The position numbers and the translations under genes are program-made. From positions 20,851-68,890 of the forward strand of contig JAPYTD010000017.1 of NCBI GenBank assembly GCA_029936315.1: DNA of 48,040 nucleotides, given 5' to 3'. This document shows positions 41,064-48,040 of this stretch, one piece after another. The notes below the pieces were generated by a model that saw only the letters and a program-made list of their open reading frames with translations, was not told where the DNA came from and made no database searches. This DNA comes from Planctomycetota bacterium. Its GTDB lineage: Bacteria > Planctomycetota > UBA1135 > UBA2386. Within the stretch, counting starts at the first letter, position 1, and each line of letters opens with the position of its first letter.

Positions 41064-42794
41064 TCAGAATGCGTTAACCAGGAAATCCGCGATCAATGCG
41101 CGTAACTGCGGGGTCTCTTTGTATCGGCTGCGATTGAGGCGCAGCACGTCGTCGACGGTCAGCCAATTGCGTGACAGCAGATTGAGCGCCTGCACCCGCA
41201 GTTGCGGCAATTCACTGCGGTCAAACAGGATCGCGCGAATTGGGTCGATGCACGCCTTACGCAGGCCTTCCTGATCCCGCCGGTCGACGCCGTAGCCGGC
41301 AATCGTCGGCAGCATACGCGACCGTAGCTCCCACTCTTCCTTGGGCAGCGCCAAGAACTGTTCGAGCACCACGTGCTCGTTGCCGCGCACGTTGAGTAGC
41401 AACGTCGGCAAGTAGCTGCGCGTCGTCATTGGACTGGTGGCGCTGCGACCGACCAGGCGTACCGGCCCACGGAAGATCTTGAACAAGGCAATCGCGGCGG
41501 CCTTCGAGGCGTTCTGGGCGATGGCCTGCAAGAACACTCGGCCCTCGCCTTCGCCGCTTAGCTGAAACCGGTTGACGAGCTCAGGCACTGCGCGTGGATC
41601 GCCGCTGGCCGAGAGCTGGTTGATGATCGAGTGCAGGCCCGTGCCGGTTGCGGTGCGGATCTCTTCGAGCAGCACGGTGACGATTTCGCCACGGCCCCGC
41701 CGCGTCAGTTCGCGCACGGAGATGGCGCGGATCTCCCATGGCTCATCAGGAGCCGCGAGCACCTCGAACACATCGGCAACATCGTCACCCGAAACGCGCG
41801 TCAGGACTTTGCAGGCATTGAGACGAATGTCTGAGCGCAGGTGGGTCGTGGTGCGCAGCAGGCTCTCACGCAACACGCCGATGACCGCGTCGGCGTCGGG
41901 GCCAAACAGGCTGTGCTCGATCGCAAACTGCATCCGCGTCAAGTCCTCGCCCCCCAATGCCTGGCTGAGCCAGGCGGTCCCGGCACCGTCGCCCGCGGCA
42001 TGCAAGACGCCAGCGATGATCGCCTTGAACTCGGCCAGCGCCTGGGGCCATCGACCGCGCAAGATCTCAGCGGCTTCCTTGGCTGGCAGCTTGACGGTTT
42101 CCTTGAGGACCTGATCGCGCACCGGGCCGGCGTGATCCGCCATCATTACCGACTTCAGGATCGCGACGCGGTCCTTACTTGGCAGTCGCTTGCGCACGGC
42201 GCCCAACCACGCTTGGCGAGACCGCCCATCCATGTGCACGAAGTCCGCTTGCAGGGCCTTCAAGGTTGCGTTGGTGCCGCACGTAGCGAGCCCTGAGTAG
42301 GCGCCTTGACGCACCGCAGGGTTTTTGTGCTGAAGCGCCCGACGCAGGGCGGCATCGAACTCGGGGTTGGCCATCTTGCCCATGGCTTCGACGCAGTTGC
42401 GCACGACATCGCCGAGCGCCGGGCTGCCCATCGCATTGTCCATCACCTCGATCAGCGGCTCGACCGCGTCTTCGGGTGCGCGCCAGAAGAACTCGGTCGC
42501 AATTTGCCACGCTTCCTTGCGCACGTTGCCTTGCAGGTTCTTGGCGAGTTGCCGCAGAACCTGACGCCGGGTGCGGTCGTACTCGCGCGCCAGCATTGGC
42601 GGGTAGTCGAGTTCTCCCGGGAAGCCCGCCTCGAACGGCTGCAACCGGTAAGGATTTGGTGCCTGATTGCCTGGCAGTTCTTGTGGGGAACCCTGCTTGG
42701 CGCCCCCCACCTTCTGGGCGGGAAGCGCCGACAGCAACGCGAAGACGGCGATAATCGGGAGGGTTCGCATGGCAGGCGCAGTCATCAACATCAT
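41064..42794 (-). CDS. Secreted HEAT-repeat protein
   Basis: This 576-residue protein has a signal peptide ending LLSALPAQ (about residue 26) and a body of HEAT/PBS-like helical repeats, such as VRNCVEAMGKMANPEFDAA, PAVRQGAYSGLATCGTN and IRAISVRELTRRGRGEIV. It lacks the HGGQYRGP and WWEF signatures of the tandem pair at 23950-28265, so it is a separate family. The start at 42794 (MMLMTAPAM) or 42770 (MRTLPIIAVF) is uncertain; both give a signal peptide. It follows the TolC-family gene by 56 bp and is probably in the same transcript, which suggests an envelope role. Confidence 0.8.
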   Translation of the reverse strand: MMLMTAPAMRTLPIIAVFALLSALPAQKVGGAKQGSPQELPGNQAPNPYRLQPFEAGFPGELDYPPMLAREYDRTRRQVLRQLAKNLQGNVRKEAWQIATEFFWRAPEDAVEPLIEVMDNAMGSPALGDVVRNCVEAMGKMANPEFDAALRRALQHKNPAVRQGAYSGLATCGTNATLKALQADFVHMDGRSRQAWLGAVRKRLPSKDRVAILKSVMMADHAGPVRDQVLKETVKLPAKEAAEILRGRWPQALAEFKAIIAGVLHAAGDGAGTAWLSQALGGEDLTRMQFAIEHSLFGPDADAVIGVLRESLLRTTTHLRSDIRLNACKVLTRVSGDDVADVFEVLAAPDEPWEIRAISVRELTRRGRGEIVTVLLEEIRTATGTGLHSIINQLSASGDPRAVPELVNRFQLSGEGEGRVFLQAIAQNASKAAAIALFKIFRGPVRLVGRSATSPMTTRSYLPTLLLNVRGNEHVVLEQFLALPKEEWELRSRMLPTIAGYGVDRRDQEGLRKACIDPIRAILFDRSELPQLRVQALNLLSRNWLTVDDVLRLNRSRYKETPQLRALIADFLVNAF

Positions 42795-42850
42795 GGCTTA
42801 CTAGTTGCAGGTCGGGGCAGCGTCACACCAGTCGGCCGGGCCAGTTCTAC

Positions 42851-44434
42851 CTACTTCGGAGTGACGTCGAGCAGACCCTGCACATAGAGCAATCGGCTCT
42901 CGGCGGTCCGGTAGTCGAGCTGGTTTCGTAGCAGACGGCTGCGGGCCTCGCGCAACTCCTGGTTTCGGCGCTGCACCTCAAATGCCGTAGAGGCGCCAAC
43001 GCGCTGTTTCACCTGTTCGGTCTCGAGGTTGGTGACGGCGAGGCGCACCGATTCGGTCGTTGCCATGATGCTCTGGCCGAGCGTGGTCAGGCGGCGCAGG
43101 GCTTCGCGCACTTCACGCGTTACGTCGAGAATTGCTCCGTGCAGGATGCGTCGCTGCCGTTCGACTTCAAGCATGGCTCGACGGGAGCGCGAACGGGCAG
43201 CCTGATTGCCGATCGGAATCGCGAACTCCAGGCGAACAGACCAGTCAGGGAAGTTCTGATCGCTGGAGTCAGAGAAGGCGCTGCGGAAGCGGACGGATGA
43301 AACGCCGTCACTCGAGTATGCGCTGATCAAGTCGAGCTGCGGCAAGATGTCGCGATCGGCTTCCATGGCGGCCACTTCAGCAACCGCGACCGCGCTGCGT
43401 TGGCTGCGCAGGTCCGGGCGACGTTGGATCGCAACTCCGACCAATTCTTCGAACGGCGGCACCGAGCCACTCGGCGTGACGTTGATTGGTGAGATCGGAC
43501 GCAAATTGACATTCCAGATGCCGGCATCACTGCCATCGTAGAGCAACCGCCGCAAATCGTCTTCGCGATCGCGGATCGCATTGCCGACAACGATCAGCTC
43601 TTCGCGGCGCCGGGCAACTTCTGCTTCGTCGGCGACCTTGTCGCGCGGTGCGAGTTCTTCAACTCGGATTCGTTCTAGGGTGATGCGCAGCTGCTCATTC
43701 GCAACGGTCAAGGCGGAGTCAACCACACGCCAGTTCTCACGCGCAAAGACCAGCTCCCAATACGCCTGCACAATCGACAGCATCGTGTCCTGCACGGCAC
43801 GGTCAAAGTCGTGGCTGGCCTGAGTCAGCCGATAGCGCGCCGAGGTGACTCCGGCGAGGTTGAAGTCGGTCCAACCACCGCGCAGCAACGGCTGCCGGAA
43901 GGACGCCGACCATTGCGAGGTGAATTGCCGGCTGGGGAACGAACCACCACCACCATCACTTTCAAAGCGGGTCGGCTGGAATGCCAGGTCGAACAGGCCA
44001 CCGGTGATCACACGTTGGCGCCAACCCAGCGTGCCATCGGCGGTCTGCGACTTCACCGACGGGTCCAATAGGTTGCGCTGCGGTGACTGGCGCTCGCCGT
44101 AGCCAGCACTGCCGTAGAGTTCTGGTTGGAAGCCCGCCTCAGCAAAAATCACGTCGAGTTGAGCCTGCTGTGGCAACAACTGCGCGGCCTTGAGGCCGAC
44201 GTTGTAGCGGCGGCCTCGGCGCAGGGCCTCCTCGAGCGACATCTCCCGCACGAGTGCGCCCCGCCGTTCCGCGTCGCGATCGACCGGCAGGGTCTTCTTC
44301 GGTTCTTGCTGTGCTTTGGCAGCCTGCGCCCCGGAGGCGTCTGGCTTCGCCTCCTGCGCGCGAGCAGCTTCGCCCCAAACGCAAGCAACGAGAAGGGCGG
44401 AGACCAGACGGAGCGAGTTAATGGATCGGACCAT
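42851..44434 (-). CDS. TolC-family outer-membrane efflux protein
   Basis: This 527-residue protein has a signal peptide ending AARAQ (about residue 26) and a charged linker. It then has the TolC duplicated architecture: long helical hairpins with SLEEALRRGRRYN, TMLSIVQAYWELVFARENW and PDLRSQRSAVAVAEV, and beta strands near SWSxxFRQPLLRGG-type segments (QWSASFRQPLLRGG). TolC proteins form a trimeric tunnel for efflux or type I secretion. No inner-membrane pump or adaptor gene is next to it, so the partner is unknown. It lies between the anti-sigma-like gene (107-bp gap) and the HEAT gene, in one orientation. Confidence 0.9.
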   Translation of the reverse strand: MVRSINSLRLVSALLVACVWGEAARAQEAKPDASGAQAAKAQQEPKKTLPVDRDAERRGALVREMSLEEALRRGRRYNVGLKAAQLLPQQAQLDVIFAEAGFQPELYGSAGYGERQSPQRNLLDPSVKSQTADGTLGWRQRVITGGLFDLAFQPTRFESDGGGGSFPSRQFTSQWSASFRQPLLRGGWTDFNLAGVTSARYRLTQASHDFDRAVQDTMLSIVQAYWELVFARENWRVVDSALTVANEQLRITLERIRVEELAPRDKVADEAEVARRREELIVVGNAIRDREDDLRRLLYDGSDAGIWNVNLRPISPINVTPSGSVPPFEELVGVAIQRRPDLRSQRSAVAVAEVAAMEADRDILPQLDLISAYSSDGVSSVRFRSAFSDSSDQNFPDWSVRLEFAIPIGNQAARSRSRRAMLEVERQRRILHGAILDVTREVREALRRLTTLGQSIMATTESVRLAVTNLETEQVKQRVGASTAFEVQRRNQELREARSRLLRNQLDYRTAESRLLYVQGLLDVTPK

Positions 44435-44541
44435 ACGCTTAGGCGTGCACCTCGGAGTTGTGTGCTTCCCGAGCGTACCGTCTTAGGCATGCAGAAACCG
44501 CATCGCGCTCAAACCGTTCGCGCCAACGATGGTTGCGCGCG

Positions 44542-46143
44542 CTACCTAGAAGGCACGGACTGGCCAACGGCGGGCAGCAAGTCGCCGACGTGGCCGGCGA
44601 AGTTGGTCGCCAGGCACAGGCAGAACGCGGCGCAGTTCCGCAGTTTGTCAGGCGTCGGCAGAACCGCCAGTTGACGCAGTTCGCCCTGCAGGCGGGTGTA
44701 GCCGCGGCTGCCGGGCGTCTGGGCCCATGCGATCTGTTGCACGGTGGCAAAGTCCGGCGCCAGTCGCCTTGGCTTCCAGCGACGCAACGCCCAGCTGACC
44801 CGTTCTCGCTCGTTGCTCTCTGAGGACAGCAGGTCGCGGCAACCGTAGAGCATCGCCGCCAGAACTTCTGGGCGATCATCATGGAGCGAGCGACGCTCCC
44901 GCAATTGGCCGAGCAGCAACAAGCGCACGAGCTTGCACGGTGCTGGATCGAGGCCAAACGCCGGCAACCGGGACAGGATGCGACCCGCCTCACCGATGCT
45001 GCCTGCTGCGACCCGGCTCGTCACCAGGTCAGGGAGGCTGCGACGCCAGCGCTCCTCGTCAGGCTTGAGAACTTCATCGACGAGACGCTGGCCGTGCACG
45101 GCGACTTCGTCAAAGTGTTGGCCATTGATCGCAGCCAACTCGAGCAAGCCCGAAAGTGCGATCACCAGCCGTTCGCCTTGCAGGCTCGGCAGGCGTTGCG
45201 CCAACCAATCACCACTCAGGCGGAGTGCGGCGGCACGGTTTGCTGCTGGGCCGGCCGCAATCAGCGCACGAACACCCATGGCAATCTCCGACAACTCCTG
45301 CCGATCCGCTTCCAGGTCTATGGTCGTCGCCGGCGCACGGCCGGTCACCATTTGCATCAACGCCACCGCAACGTCGTCGGCAAGCTCCTGCACGCGATCG
45401 TCGACCTCTTCGAGCGAACCGTGGCTGCGCAGCGCCTCGGCACGGACCTCAGCGTTCGCCCGCAACTCATGCTCGAGTCGCAGCAGCGTCAACGTGTTGC
45501 TCGGGTCGATCCACTGAGTCAGCAGATCGCTAGCGTCCGCGATGCCGGACTGGAACGCATCGCGCATGTGGTCGGTCGTCTCGCGGTCGAGTCGGCGCGT
45601 GATCTCCACGACGGCCTGTTCCCACGAGGCTTGCTCTGCGGTAATCGGGACCTCTTGCGCGAGCCGATGCGGGCCCGAATCCAGCTCGGCCAATTCCCCC
45701 AAGCCAGTCAGGGCCTTCGCGGCGGCAATCTCGTCCGAGTGCGAGTCGCGAAGTCGCCGACCCGCATCGAAGCTCCACAGCAGAAAGAACGTCGCCGCAG
45801 CCGCAACACTCATGACGGTCGGCATGTGCCACATCGGCGACTTCGGCTGGTAGTGACTACGATAGAAGCGCTCGGCGTGCACTGCGACGTTCTGCAGCTT
45901 GCCGGCGAACTCCGGGCTCGCTTCGGTACGCATGCGGCGGAACTGCTCGATCACGCCAACCGTGTCGGCGATATCCAACGCCAGCATTGGGTCATTGGCG
46001 ACTTCGTCGCGCATCGCCGAGACCTCGTCGGCCGAGCCCTGGTTCAACAACAGATCAATCGGCTGCCATGCGATAGCATCCGAGTCGTGCGCCTCATCGG
46101 GGCAATGCCCATCGCGGAGGTGCTTGGGATCCATGGGCGACAT
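44542..46143 (-). CDS. Large anti-sigma-factor-like membrane protein
   Basis: This 533-residue protein has a cytoplasmic N-terminal part (1-105) with IDLLLNQGSADEVSAMRDEV and DIADTVGVIEQFRRM, resembling a sigma-binding domain without a visible zinc HxxxCxxC motif. A single membrane helix lies at about 107-124 (MSVAAAATFFLLW). The roughly 400 residues behind it are helical and extracytoplasmic, much larger than in usual anti-sigma factors. It starts at an ATG sharing one base with the stop of the ECF sigma gene (TAATG), the typical sigma/anti-sigma arrangement. Function as an anti-sigma is therefore inferred from position and topology. The helical outer part may be the sensor. Confidence 0.75.
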   Translation of the reverse strand: MSPMDPKHLRDGHCPDEAHDSDAIAWQPIDLLLNQGSADEVSAMRDEVANDPMLALDIADTVGVIEQFRRMRTEASPEFAGKLQNVAVHAERFYRSHYQPKSPMWHMPTVMSVAAAATFFLLWSFDAGRRLRDSHSDEIAAAKALTGLGELAELDSGPHRLAQEVPITAEQASWEQAVVEITRRLDRETTDHMRDAFQSGIADASDLLTQWIDPSNTLTLLRLEHELRANAEVRAEALRSHGSLEEVDDRVQELADDVAVALMQMVTGRAPATTIDLEADRQELSEIAMGVRALIAAGPAANRAAALRLSGDWLAQRLPSLQGERLVIALSGLLELAAINGQHFDEVAVHGQRLVDEVLKPDEERWRRSLPDLVTSRVAAGSIGEAGRILSRLPAFGLDPAPCKLVRLLLLGQLRERRSLHDDRPEVLAAMLYGCRDLLSSESNERERVSWALRRWKPRRLAPDFATVQQIAWAQTPGSRGYTRLQGELRQLAVLPTPDKLRNCAAFCLCLATNFAGHVGDLLPAVGQSVPSR

Positions 46144-46796
46144 TAGCCGGCACCCCCGACGCGCCTAATGCCGTGAGACTCGCCACGAGCCTGCTGGCGC
46201 TCTTCTTTGCCGAGCATCTCCTTGAGCGCGTGAACCGCGTTGTGCATGCGCGACTTGACGGTGCCCACCGGAATGCGCAGCAGGTCGCTGATCTCGCCGT
46301 ACGGGCGCTCTTGGTAGACCGCCAGTTCGAATACGAGGCGGTGTGGTTCGGTCAGGCGCTCCAACGCGCGGCGCATGGCGGCACGTTCTTCGCCGTCCGC
46401 GAGTTGCTCATGAGGCGACGGGTCATCGCCCGCGTATTGGCGCGGCGCCGAGTCGTCGTCGCTGTGCACGACTTGGTCAAACGAGAAGAACCGCGGCCGT
46501 GGCCGCTGCTGACGGTAGTGGTCGATCCACAAGTTGGTGGCGACGCGATAGACAAACGTGGCCATGCGACCTTCTGGGCGATAGCGCTTGCTACCCAGCA
46601 TCAACTTGAGGAACAGGTCCTGGGTCAGGTCCTCGGCGCGGTCGCGGTCCCAACAAAGTCGGTAGAAGAACTGCAGCATGCGGTCGCGGTAGACGTCGAC
46701 GAGCTGCCGGAAAGCCTGCGGCTCCCCATCGCGATACAGCGCGAGGTAGTCGACATCAGAAGTCGGCGGCGCAGGATGCTTGCTTTTGGATTTCAC
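46143..46796 (-). CDS. ECF-subfamily RNA polymerase sigma factor
   Basis: This 217-residue protein has sigma region 2 at about 27-95 (FRQLVDVYRDRMLQFFYRLCW, RAEDLTQDLFLKL, FVYRVATNLWIDHYR). Sigma region 4 is at about 138-195 (LERLTEPHRLVFELAVYQERPYGEISDLL, GTVKSRMHNAVHALK). The linker between the domains is Asp/Ser-rich. The start is uncertain: the GTG at 46796 (MKSKSKHPAPP) gives a normal basic N-terminus, and GTGs at 46820 and 46850 are in frame. It overlaps the anti-sigma-like gene by one base. Target promoters are unknown. Confidence 0.91.
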   Translation of the reverse strand: MKSKSKHPAPPTSDVDYLALYRDGEPQAFRQLVDVYRDRMLQFFYRLCWDRDRAEDLTQDLFLKLMLGSKRYRPEGRMATFVYRVATNLWIDHYRQQRPRPRFFSFDQVVHSDDDSAPRQYAGDDPSPHEQLADGEERAAMRRALERLTEPHRLVFELAVYQERPYGEISDLLRIPVGTVKSRMHNAVHALKEMLGKEERQQARGESHGIRRVGGAG

Positions 46797-46873
46797 GTTG
46801 GGAGACCGTGATACGCTCACAAGAGCTTGAGTACTGGGGACCTGCGGCACAACGGCAGCAGGCTCACGGCGGT

Positions 46874-47383
46874 TCAGCCCAGGTCCAGGATCGTCTCCAA
46901 ATCTGCCACCCAGGGGAAGCCCCCGGCACCCTCACCGCGCACCACTACCTTTCGGCCTGGCTCCGCTGTTACCGACAGTTCGATCCACAAGACCCTCTCA
47001 GGAAGGTGCTTGTGAACACGTTCTGGCCACTCGACGACGACGACTTTGTCGGGATCGAACAGGTATTCGAGCCCACCGTCGTCGAGAAAGCCCTCGAGTT
47101 TTTTCGGCAGATAGGCATCGGCGTGCAGCAGTGGGATCTCCCCATCGTGCTCGATCACCAAGAGATAGGTCGGACTGCTGACGGCGTCTGGGTCGTCGAT
47201 ATCGAGCCCCCGGGCGAGGCCGCGCACCAACGTGGTCTTGCCGGCTCCGAGCGTTCCGGACAGGGCAACCGTGTCGCCGGGCTGGAGACGTTCGCCGACC
47301 AGCTCTCCGAGTCGCTCGGTCTGGAGAGGATCATCGGCGAGTTGGATATGGCACGTGGGCGATGCGGGATCTGGCGCACTCAT
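46874..47383 (-). CDS. tsaE: tRNA threonylcarbamoyladenosine biosynthesis ATPase TsaE
   Basis: This 169-residue protein has Walker A GTLGAGKTT (43-51), SPTYLL (70-75, the family's SPTF-type switch), a HADAYLPK segment corresponding to the usual HxDxYR and the late VVVVEWPER motif. TsaE is required for t6A modification at position 37 of ANN-decoding tRNAs together with TsaB and TsaD. The start is ATG 47383 (MSAPDPASP); the longer frame reaches into thiL and was rejected. It follows thiL by 26 bp and precedes the sigma-factor gene. Confidence 0.93.
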   Translation of the reverse strand: MSAPDPASPTCHIQLADDPLQTERLGELVGERLQPGDTVALSGTLGAGKTTLVRGLARGLDIDDPDAVSSPTYLLVIEHDGEIPLLHADAYLPKKLEGFLDDGGLEYLFDPDKVVVVEWPERVHKHLPERVLWIELSVTAEPGRKVVVRGEGAGGFPWVADLETILDLG

Positions 47384-47409
47384 TGGGAGCTGATTGGTTC
47401 TTTTGAGAC

Positions 47410-48040
47410 CTAGGTTTGCTTCCAAGTGTGCTGGAAGCCCCAACTGTCCTGCAAGTCGTCGGGCAGTCGCCGGCGGCCACCATCTTGCACCAGCCACAGT
47501 CCAGGTTCGCGGATGATACGACCAATCACACGCCTGGCTCGCATGGTTAGAGGGCCGCCCCGGCTCAGTTCGTGCGCGGGACGCTGTGCCCACAGCAAGA
47601 CGTGATCTTCGCCGTCGGTCAGCGCGTGCTGCAGCGCGTCGCCAAGCTGATGGGCAGCGCGGCGGATCGGAATGCTCCCGGCATCTAGTTCGGCCCCGAG
47701 TTCGGCCCCAGATCGTCGACTCGCTGCGAGCATTGTTTGCAAGTCGAGCAAGAGACCGTCGCTGACATCCATCGCGGCGGAGACCGCGTCTTGTCGCGCC
47801 AGCCAGACGCCTTCCTGCAGAGCCGGACGGAAGCGCAAATGATGACCGAGGATCGAGCCACCGAGCGGCCCGGTCACGTGCAGGGTGTCCCCCGCCTTGG
47901 CTCCAGATCGCGTCAGCGCGCGACCAGGGAGATGGCCAAAGGCAGAAACGGTGACAACCATCGGGCCGTCACTCGTGGCGATGTCGCCACCGACCACAAA
48001 GCAATCGGCGGCTCGCGCCGCAGCACGCACTCCGCCGAGC
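47410..48040 (-). CDS. thiL: Thiamine-monophosphate kinase, 3' part (gene continues off the right edge)
   Basis: The visible 210 codons hold GGDIATSDGPMVVTVSAFG, DTLHVTGPLGGS and AAMDVSDGLLLDLQTML (the DISDGL-type motif that binds Mg-ATP). TDGEDHVLLW also appears, followed by the C-terminal WGFQH motif. All of these belong to ThiL, which phosphorylates thiamine phosphate to thiamine diphosphate. The N-terminal third, with the first metal-binding Asp cluster, lies beyond the window. The frame is open to the last base. It pairs with tsaE. Confidence 0.92.
   Translation of the reverse strand, partial: LGGVRAAARAADCFVVGGDIATSDGPMVVTVSAFGHLPGRALTRSGAKAGDTLHVTGPLGGSILGHHLRFRPALQEGVWLARQDAVSAAMDVSDGLLLDLQTMLAASRRSGAELGAELDAGSIPIRRAAHQLGDALQHALTDGEDHVLLWAQRPAHELSRGGPLTMRARRVIGRIIREPGLWLVQDGGRRRLPDDLQDSWGFQHTWKQT

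Noticed and set aside
1..48040. Search for CRISPR arrays, transposases, phage genes and rRNA
   Set aside because: No regularly spaced repeats, transposase or integrase motifs, phage structural genes or rRNA segments were seen on either strand.

Overview
The window is a dense, GC-rich (about 60-65 %) chromosomal segment with short intergenic gaps and many 1-4 bp start/stop overlaps. It has no phage, IS or CRISPR signal. I infer a planctomycete (Planctomycetota). The reasons are the Gram-negative-type envelope genes (TolC, RseP, lipoproteins), several secreted HEAT-repeat proteins with Gly/Pro-rich tails, a thiL-tsaE pair, a histone-H1-like Lys/Ala protein, and an ECF sigma factor with a very large membrane partner. 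Species cannot be named from sequence alone.

Layout. Positions 1-5982 (minus strand) hold a quinohemoprotein amine dehydrogenase (QHNDH, qhp) locus. Transcription runs from an ABC transporter (qhpF-like) through the di-haem alpha subunit (qhpA), the radical-SAM/SPASM crosslinking enzyme (qhpD) and the tiny crosslinked gamma subunit (qhpC) into the start of a secreted protein that is probably the beta subunit (qhpB). QhpD would form Cys-Asp/Glu thioethers in QhpC in the cytoplasm. QhpF would export QhpC, and the alpha, beta and gamma subunits would form a periplasmic amine oxidase with a cysteine tryptophylquinone (CTQ) cofactor. The helper genes known elsewhere (protease qhpE, monooxygenase qhpG, regulator qhpR) are not in the window. 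Positions 6176-8597 hold a divergent pair: a DUF3187 lipoprotein and a beta-rich lipoprotein.

Positions 8683-15279 hold purC-mtnA-(H1-like protein) on plus, then ald-uppP and a two-gene unit of unknown envelope proteins on minus. A tRNA-Val(GAC) with an unusual C33 follows at 15435, then 300 bp of palindrome-rich non-coding DNA. Positions 15811-22806 (minus) hold a PaaZ-type aldehyde dehydrogenase, a PfkB kinase, a flippase-like membrane protein, a DUF366 protein and two HEAT/TPR-like lipoproteins. On plus, an inositol-phosphatase-family gene is followed by a tandem pair of secreted HEAT-repeat paralogues (23950-28265) separated by a strong terminator.

Positions 28285-33914 (minus) hold purM, a TPR protein, a degenerate alpha/beta-hydrolase-like protein and a membrane-fused spermidine-synthase-like protein. 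Positions 34116-38088 (plus) hold dxr-rseP-ubiA-like, that is MEP isoprenoid synthesis, site-2 proteolysis and a prenyltransferase. The remainder holds an acidic unknown protein, the CCA-adding enzyme, a short membrane protein, a third HEAT protein, a TolC-family protein, an anti-sigma-like membrane protein with its ECF sigma factor, tsaE, and the 3' part of thiL, which runs off the right edge.

The most notable content is the qhp locus. Its gamma subunit keeps every crosslink and CTQ residue at canonical spacing but has a long leader, and its alpha subunit carries large low-complexity insertions and a C10 tract.
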